A stretch of 64,000 bases of DNA, from positions 62,001-126,000 of the forward strand of contig BPJU01000003.1 of assembly GCA_026004775.1 (NCBI GenBank), given 5' to 3'. This document shows positions 59,222 to 64,000 of this stretch, one piece after another; position 1 is the stretch's first letter; the number at the start of each line of letters is the position of its first letter. Under the pieces are notes generated by a model. That model did no database searches. It had not been told where the DNA came from and worked only from the letters and a program-made list of their open reading frames with translations. The position numbers and the translations under genes were made by a program. Source of the DNA: Pirellulaceae bacterium. Its GTDB lineage: Bacteria > Planctomycetota > Planctomycetia > Pirellulales > Pirellulaceae.

Positions 59222-60148
59222 ATGACCGCTCAAGTCCACACTGAGACAAAAGACTATTGGCTGGTCCCCTTGTTGCGGCTGGTGGCATTGCTTTTAATGG
59301 CCGCGGGCGGCTTAAAACTGGGCGGTTTGTGGTTTGGCGCAAACCGAGCGATCGATCCTTGTTTCTCAACAGGCTCATTGGCGGCATTCGGCTTCGTTGA
59401 AATCGTCTTCGGTGGGGTTCTTCTGTTTGGGGCTGACCGGTGGCCCCGGCCCTTAGCTTGGGCGGCAATGGCCGTATTCTCGGCATTCTTAATCACGAAT
59501 ATCGGAGTGTCTGGGGCCGCCGACTGCCGGGACTGTGGCTGCTTGGGACCCATCGCCGTAACGCCTCGAATAATGGCTGTAGCCGACAGCCTGGTATTAG
59601 CTCTCTTGCTTCTCGGCACGTTGCGAGGACCACTCTTGTGGGCAGCCGCCTGGGCAGTACTGCCGGTGATGATCTCTGCTGCTTGGGCTTGGTTGGATTA
59701 CCGTTGGGAAACCGCCCACGAAAGGCTCTTTGCTCGAGTCGATGTACGCCAATGGGTTGGCCTGCCGTTTCCGCTGGCCGAGGCGCTTGACGGCGCGCAA
59801 GAGTCACGGCATGGCAAATGGGTGGTTCTCCTGTACAACGGTCGATGCGGTCGTTGCGATAAGGAACTCAAGCTGCTCGAACAGCGTTCGGTCCCTATTG
59901 CCGAGTGCAAACGCGCCGTGGTTTTGCTGTCCGAATCGCAGTCGCCTCTACCATCCCAAGCTGCCATTTGGAGAGTCAAACAAACTGCACGTCCTGCGGT
60001 CGAAGCGATGGAGCCTCCTTTCCAGCTTCCCGCTTACCTGCTGTTGAGCGAAGGCCGAGTCGTCGGCGCTGCCATGGAATGGGGGAAACTTCAATGGGAC
60101 GCCTTGAAAATTCCACCGACGGAACTTTCAACGTCAAAGGAGGGTTAG
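59222..60148 (+). CDS. MauE/DoxX-like membrane protein with C-terminal thioredoxin-like domain
   Basis: The 308-residue protein has four or five hydrophobic helices in residues 1-165. A cysteine segment (SGAADCRDCGCLGP, about residues 102-115) between helices is as expected for the MauE/DoxX redox group. From about residue 195 a thioredoxin-like domain follows with a CGRC active site in LLYNGRCGRCDKELKLLE. The whole suggests electron transfer between a membrane disulfide site and an outer thiol domain. An upstream GTG at 59216 is an alternative start. It heads a rightward cluster. Confidence 0.8.
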   Translation: MTAQVHTETKDYWLVPLLRLVALLLMAAGGLKLGGLWFGANRAIDPCFSTGSLAAFGFVEIVFGGVLLFGADRWPRPLAWAAMAVFSAFLITNIGVSGAADCRDCGCLGPIAVTPRIMAVADSLVLALLLLGTLRGPLLWAAAWAVLPVMISAAWAWLDYRWETAHERLFARVDVRQWVGLPFPLAEALDGAQESRHGKWVVLLYNGRCGRCDKELKLLEQRSVPIAECKRAVVLLSESQSPLPSQAAIWRVKQTARPAVEAMEPPFQLPAYLLLSEGRVVGAAMEWGKLQWDALKIPPTELSTSKEG

Positions 60149-60239
60149 CGATCCAAAATTTCAGACTACTTCGCCGCACCGTGTCAGAGGGAACGTGGGT
60201 GTAGACGTTGTTCGGCAATTCGAAGCAAGGAGAAAGAAT

Positions 60240-60560
60240 ATGGCAACATGCATTCGTAAGAAGAGGTGGATCAATGGCTTACTGGTTTATTTGGCGGTAT
60301 TAGGTCTTGGAGCAGGATGGTTCGAATATTGCAGCGGTACTCCGGTTACTTATATTCCAATGCCCTCTCCGGTATGTGCGCCTGGACAATTGTGCTGGCC
60401 CGTACCACCGTTACCCGCTTGCTTCTTATGCCTGAAGACGACTTTTCCGGTATACGGTTGTTTATTGCCGTGTCCGCCAGCCACAGGACTTTGTGGAGCA
60501 ACGTTCCCGGGTACCGGACCGGTTTGCACGGTAGCGCCTCCCCCGAGCGGTTGCCTATAG
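60240..60560 (+). CDS. Small Cys/Pro-rich membrane-anchored protein
   Basis: The 106-residue product begins with a basic tail and one hydrophobic helix (about residues 11-28). After that it is rich in Pro and Cys: 11 cysteines in all, 9 of them in the last 61 residues (for example in CAPGQLCW, PACFLCL, YGCLLPCPP). AAGGAG precedes the ATG at 60240. Such density predicts disulfide bonding or metal binding outside the membrane. The neighbouring MauE-thioredoxin gene is a natural partner (inference). No family is recognised. Confidence 0.7.
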   Translation: MATCIRKKRWINGLLVYLAVLGLGAGWFEYCSGTPVTYIPMPSPVCAPGQLCWPVPPLPACFLCLKTTFPVYGCLLPCPPATGLCGATFPGTGPVCTVAPPPSGCL

Positions 60561-60732
60561 CCGGTCCGGAGCTTTCGAGCGTGTTGCCCGGCAAGAGCAG
60601 TGGGCTTGATCGTTTCCTGCTTGCCGGTTACGAAGTAAGAATGAGTGCCTCAACTCGTTTCCATTCCGGTGGTATCCCGTATGCCACAACCGTGTACGCT
60701 CGCGTGTCGCTTCAGAAGGAGGCTCGTTGGCG

Positions 60733-61926
60733 ATGAATTCTCGGCGCGTGGTATGCCTTCTCGTCTTATTGGTTTTTCCCAGCGGGCTATCCGCACAACT
60801 GTCCAGTTTAACCTGGCAGCAAATCGTACAGAAGCATGAACAGGCTCTTGAACGACTTGAAAGTTTTGACGTTCAGTATCGGGAGGTCACGCTCGACGAA
60901 AAAGGCAACACCGTCAGCACATCGGACTGCCGTATAACGCGGTGGGACAGCAGGAGTGAGCGGTGCACCTTGCACACTGCCTTTGCCATTCCCGGTCAGC
61001 CATCCACGTCAATCGTTGATTTGTTTATTCAGGGCGATCGTTTTTACAAGTATGATGAAGTCTTTGTGGACCAGAAGCGGTCGCGTCCTCCCTTTGCCGT
61101 AGTCGGAAGTTTCGGGCGGCTACAGTCCACGGACGATCAACAAGCGTTGCTCTGGCACCGCCGCGCACGTTCCCAGCTACTGCTGGAACATGTGCTGGTA
61201 GGTGACCCGCCCAGGACGTTGAGCGAGGAAATTCGTGACTCGGAAGCAATGTTCGGTGCCGCCAGTGTCGAAGTAGCCCAAGAATCGGTTGGTGGCGCGG
61301 CGTGCTGGAGAATCACCTATCGTAATCCAGGGCAAGTACATCATGGTCAGTTGTACGGCCGAGGCGACAGGATATCACTGTTCTTCGACCCTCAGGCAAA
61401 TTTTCTGATGAGGCGTGAACTATATGTACAAAATGCGGTAGACGGGACCGGACAAACGGTCACCGATAAAGAAGTATTGGAATTTACCAAGATCGGCGAA
61501 GGCGTATTTTTCCCCAGAAAAACGCAGATTATTAATAAAACGCCGCAGTCGGAGCGGCGCACAATTGTGCAAGTTGAACATCTGCACGTCGGTCTCCCTA
61601 TTGATGAATCGCGCCGGGACTTTCAGTTTCCGGAAGGAACCATGGCAGTCGAATATAAGTCTTGGTCTCGCCACACCGAAGTCCCCTCACCGGATGACCT
61701 CATTCACCTGGTGGGTGCCGGGGGCAAGTTTGTTCGTACTTTCGTTCTGGGAAGTGAGGAGTTTATTCGCTTTCGGAGCGAACAGATTGGTGATGTACGA
61801 CTCAAAGCCAGTGCCCAGCGCCGGCGTTTGGCATGGAGTGCTATTGCTCTGGTGGTGCTGGTTCTGGGGATCTGCGCTTATTCCTATTGGCACCGGCGTA
61901 AGGTAGCCAATCACCGTCACGTGTAA
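60733..61926 (+). CDS. LolA-like exported protein with C-terminal membrane anchor
   Basis: From the ATG at 60733 the protein has 397 residues. The signal peptide (VCLLVLLVFPSGLSA) is followed by a long beta-rich LolA/VioE-like part (SFDVQYREVTLDEKGN...). It ends in a transmembrane helix (LAWSAIALVVLVLGICAYSYW) and a short basic tail. AAGGAGG lies upstream, and a TTG six bases earlier is also possible. It is probably tethered to the membrane, facing out. It is the third gene of the redox cluster. Confidence 0.75.
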   Translation: MNSRRVVCLLVLLVFPSGLSAQLSSLTWQQIVQKHEQALERLESFDVQYREVTLDEKGNTVSTSDCRITRWDSRSERCTLHTAFAIPGQPSTSIVDLFIQGDRFYKYDEVFVDQKRSRPPFAVVGSFGRLQSTDDQQALLWHRRARSQLLLEHVLVGDPPRTLSEEIRDSEAMFGAASVEVAQESVGGAACWRITYRNPGQVHHGQLYGRGDRISLFFDPQANFLMRRELYVQNAVDGTGQTVTDKEVLEFTKIGEGVFFPRKTQIINKTPQSERRTIVQVEHLHVGLPIDESRRDFQFPEGTMAVEYKSWSRHTEVPSPDDLIHLVGAGGKFVRTFVLGSEEFIRFRSEQIGDVRLKASAQRRRLAWSAIALVVLVLGICAYSYWHRRKVANHRHV

Positions 61927-61992
61927 CCGTCCAGGAACTGACCGTCCCGAAGCGGTACACATGGGGCTTGGGCAAATGAGGGCATCGAGTTG

Positions 61993-62808
61993 ATGAAATA
62001 CTATCTGCCGTTAGTGGCTGTGGGCGTCGTAAGCGGGAGCATTGCCCTGGCTGTGCGGTACGGAAGCTCTCCGCCCGAGGACGTACAGATTCGTTGTCCC
62101 GCAGCTACAGAACCCCTTGTAGTACCTTCAGATCAGCAGGTGCGGATACCTTTTTGCGTGTTAAACGGCGGAGAGCACACGATCAGTATTGTGGGTACCC
62201 ACACGTCATGCGGCTGCGCCGGCCTTAGAGGAGAAGACGATCGTCCGGTGCGTCTACCGCTTCGGCTCCGTGCGTCCGACTCTCGAACTCTGTCACTCCT
62301 GGTAGACACTCACGGCCGAACGGACTATTTTCCGGTCACCATTAGCCTAGCGTATACGAGCGGCACGGGTTTACGCTACAAGAGTGTGCGGCTTCAGTTT
62401 CAGGTGGTATCCGAGTGGTGGATAGCGCCGGCAACGCGCGAACTGGTTGTGGAGCCTCATCAGGAACAAACGGACTGTTGGCTTTTCATTTATCTGCCGG
62501 CGGGAGCGGTGGCCAGGCCGTCGATAACCGTAGAACCGGTGCTGGGAGTTACAAGAATGGAAACATACTCGGTAACCGACAGTAGCTCTGTTCCGAAGAA
62601 CCTGCCAACGCAAAGTCGCGAGCAAGCTCCCACCGGTTTTCACTTGGCCTATGCCGTACATGCAATCGTGGGAACTCCATTACATCAAACCCGGGGTTCG
62701 GCTATCATAGAGTTCAGCAAGGCCAGCACGACCGCGGGCACGACAATGGCAATTCGGCGTGCCGCAGTAATTGCGTGGCGACGTGGTATGGATAGTCCAG
62801 GGTCATAA
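61993..62808 (+). CDS. DUF1573-like exported protein
   Basis: The 271-residue protein has an N-terminal helix (YYLPLVAVGVVSGSIALAV) acting as signal or anchor. Then comes the DUF1573 hallmark THTSCGCAGL after an FCVLNGGEHTISIVG strand. The second half is another beta-sandwich-like domain. DUF1573 proteins are exported and of unknown function; the CGC pair may be redox active or bind metal. A TTG three bases earlier is an alternative start. It closes the cluster, 66 bp after the LolA-like gene. Confidence 0.75.
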   Translation: MKYYLPLVAVGVVSGSIALAVRYGSSPPEDVQIRCPAATEPLVVPSDQQVRIPFCVLNGGEHTISIVGTHTSCGCAGLRGEDDRPVRLPLRLRASDSRTLSLLVDTHGRTDYFPVTISLAYTSGTGLRYKSVRLQFQVVSEWWIAPATRELVVEPHQEQTDCWLFIYLPAGAVARPSITVEPVLGVTRMETYSVTDSSSVPKNLPTQSREQAPTGFHLAYAVHAIVGTPLHQTRGSAIIEFSKASTTAGTTMAIRRAAVIAWRRGMDSPGS

Positions 62809-62810
62809 CG

Positions 62811-62885
62811 CTTAGAGCCTATCTGTAAACGGGTTCCACGGCCTATCGCTAAGCGGACCAAGGGCGGTTTTCGGGTGGGCAGTTA
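62811..62885 (+). repeat. Copy B of the 75-bp dispersed intergenic repeat
   Basis: It is the ungapped match to 19298-19372 (63/75 by hand). It begins 2 bp after the stop of the DUF1573-like gene and ends 101 bp before the next gene. The central CCTATCG palindrome of copy A is broken here (CCTATCGCTAAG). Confidence 0.7.
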
Positions 62886-62986
62886 GATTTGCCGGAAAAA
62901 ATAAACCGTTTTCCCAACTTGTGACAGCAAGAAATTTGTGTCACGCGCACCTGGTCTACTCGGATGGTTTTCGGGCATGGTGCGGC

Positions 62987-64000
62987 ATGAACACCACATT
63001 CGCAACCAATGCTGACCAAAGCCGTCGCGTACCCGGCATTCTTGTCATCCTGCCATTGTTAGTGGTACAAACGGCACTCTTGTCGATCATGGCCATCCTG
63101 GACGCCCCGGTAATTGATGAGTACGGTCACCTGGTAGCCGGCGTGGTTTATTGGCGATACGGAGATTTTCGAACTTATGAAGTGAATCCTCCTTTGACGA
63201 AGCTGATCGCCGCACTGCCGGCCAGTTGGGTAGCGCCAAAAGTCGAGTTCATCACCAGCAGAGCCGATCCGCGCCGCCGCGTGGAAGCCGACAATTTGGC
63301 CAGGTTTGTGATAAGAGACGGTCGACACATGCGGCAGTATGTCCTGTGGGGGCGACTGCTCCTGCTACCATTTGGCTGGATTGGAGTAATCACATGCTGG
63401 CGGTGGGCTGGTTCGCTTTACGGGTGGCTGGGCGGACTGCTGGCGTCGGCCCTGTGGGTCTTTTCGCCGGGAATGCTCGGACACGGCCACCTAATGACAG
63501 CCGACGTGCCGGCTGCGTCCATGAGTCTTTTGACTGTGTACCTTTTTTGCCGGTGGCTGCGGAACAACGACCACGCCTCTTTGTTGTTGTGGAGCGTAGC
63601 GCTCGGGTTGGCGTTGATTACAAAGTTTACTTTGGTAATTCTTCCAGTGCTGCTGGTTGTAATTGAAACAATTTATTGTTACAAATTTGTTCCTGGATGG
63701 CGCGGTTTTCTTGTCCGAACTGCCCAGATCTTTTTTGGTTTCGGAATTGCGGTGTTAATCATTAACCTCGGATACGGTTTTCAAGGCACGGGGACGCGAC
63801 TGGAACAATATCAATTCGGCAGCCGCCTCTTCGCTGGTCGTACGGGCGCCGCCTTCCCGTATCTGGGCACTTCGGGTAATCGCTGGGCAGGAACATGGTT
63901 GGGAAAGTTACCGCTTCCCCTGCCGTCGAATTATCTTACGGGAATCGATGCCCAACAGTGCGATTTTGAAAAAGGACTGGGTTCTTATTTGCGCGGAACA
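62987..64000 (+). CDS. GT39/PMT-like membrane glycosyltransferase, 3' end cut by window edge
   Basis: An open frame from the ATG at 62987 runs 338 codons to the right edge. It has an N-terminal helix, then a loop with DEYGH and NPPLTKL, which matches the acidic first-loop and NPP motifs of the dolichyl-phosphate-mannose-protein mannosyltransferase (GT39/ArnT-like) group. Many further helices follow, with a GHGHLMTADVPAAS segment. Such enzymes move a sugar from a polyprenyl carrier onto a protein or lipid. The C-terminus is outside the window. Confidence 0.82.
   Translation, partial: MNTTFATNADQSRRVPGILVILPLLVVQTALLSIMAILDAPVIDEYGHLVAGVVYWRYGDFRTYEVNPPLTKLIAALPASWVAPKVEFITSRADPRRRVEADNLARFVIRDGRHMRQYVLWGRLLLLPFGWIGVITCWRWAGSLYGWLGGLLASALWVFSPGMLGHGHLMTADVPAASMSLLTVYLFCRWLRNNDHASLLLWSVALGLALITKFTLVILPVLLVVIETIYCYKFVPGWRGFLVRTAQIFFGFGIAVLIINLGYGFQGTGTRLEQYQFGSRLFAGRTGAAFPYLGTSGNRWAGTWLGKLPLPLPSNYLTGIDAQQCDFEKGLGSYLRGT

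Overview
The window looks like a chromosomal segment of a planctomycete, probably a thermophilic relative of the Pirellulales. This rests on gene content rather than a database match: F1Fo ATP synthase subunits with unusual exported extensions, bacterial GluRS and GlnRS side by side, many secreted or lipoprotein genes that I cannot place in known families, YfhO-like and GT39-like membrane proteins, and a MauE-type membrane protein grouped with a DUF1573-like protein. The sequence is GC-rich, and strand use changes every few genes.

Layout. Positions 1-5000 hold a truncated YfhO-like membrane protein, a LarE-type sulfur transferase and a DUF4912 protein. Positions 5248-13752 are a complete ATP synthase operon (atpZ, an AtpI-like gene, then B-E-F-H-A-G-D-C). 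Converging on it is the methionine-salvage set mtnB-mtnD-mtnC. MiaE and an ABC-F ATPase follow. Positions 18600-26300 carry a GT2 glycosyltransferase, tRNA-Asp, a TPR protein, a Gly/Tyr-rich lipoprotein, Mn/Fe superoxide dismutase and proteins of unknown function. Positions 26500-38800 carry an HD/GGDEF signalling protein, gltX, glnS, a PfkB kinase, thpR, recA, apbE, an SDR and a PAC2-family protein. Positions 38900-45450 hold mainly exported proteins, including a tandem pair of paralogues with a DUF11-like lipoprotein.

Positions 46309-57884 are a complete type I CRISPR-Cas locus of the Myxococcus Dev (I-MYXAN) kind. Seven genes on the minus strand (cas6, cas3, cas8, cas7/devR, cas5/devS, a cas4-cas1 fusion, cas2) run toward an array of 44 identical 36-bp repeats and 43 spacers. 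Repeat folding, a spacer acquired twice and gene order all suggest that the leader lies between cas2 and the array and that the array is transcribed on the minus strand. The spacers nearest cas2 are clearly shorter than the older ones, and one protospacer was sampled twice.

Beyond the cas operon is about 1.3 kb with little coding potential. It contains a 13-bp tandem repeat interrupted by a 211-bp element with 16-bp terminal inverted repeats, nested hairpins and a target-site-duplication-like flank. A small exported or membrane cluster follows (59222-62808): a MauE/DoxX-thioredoxin fusion, an 11-cysteine Pro-rich peptide, a LolA-like membrane-anchored protein and a DUF1573-like protein. It looks like an extracytoplasmic thiol/disulfide system and is my best candidate for something undescribed. 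The window ends inside a GT39-like membrane glycosyltransferase. A 75-bp intergenic repeat occurs at both 19298 and 62811.
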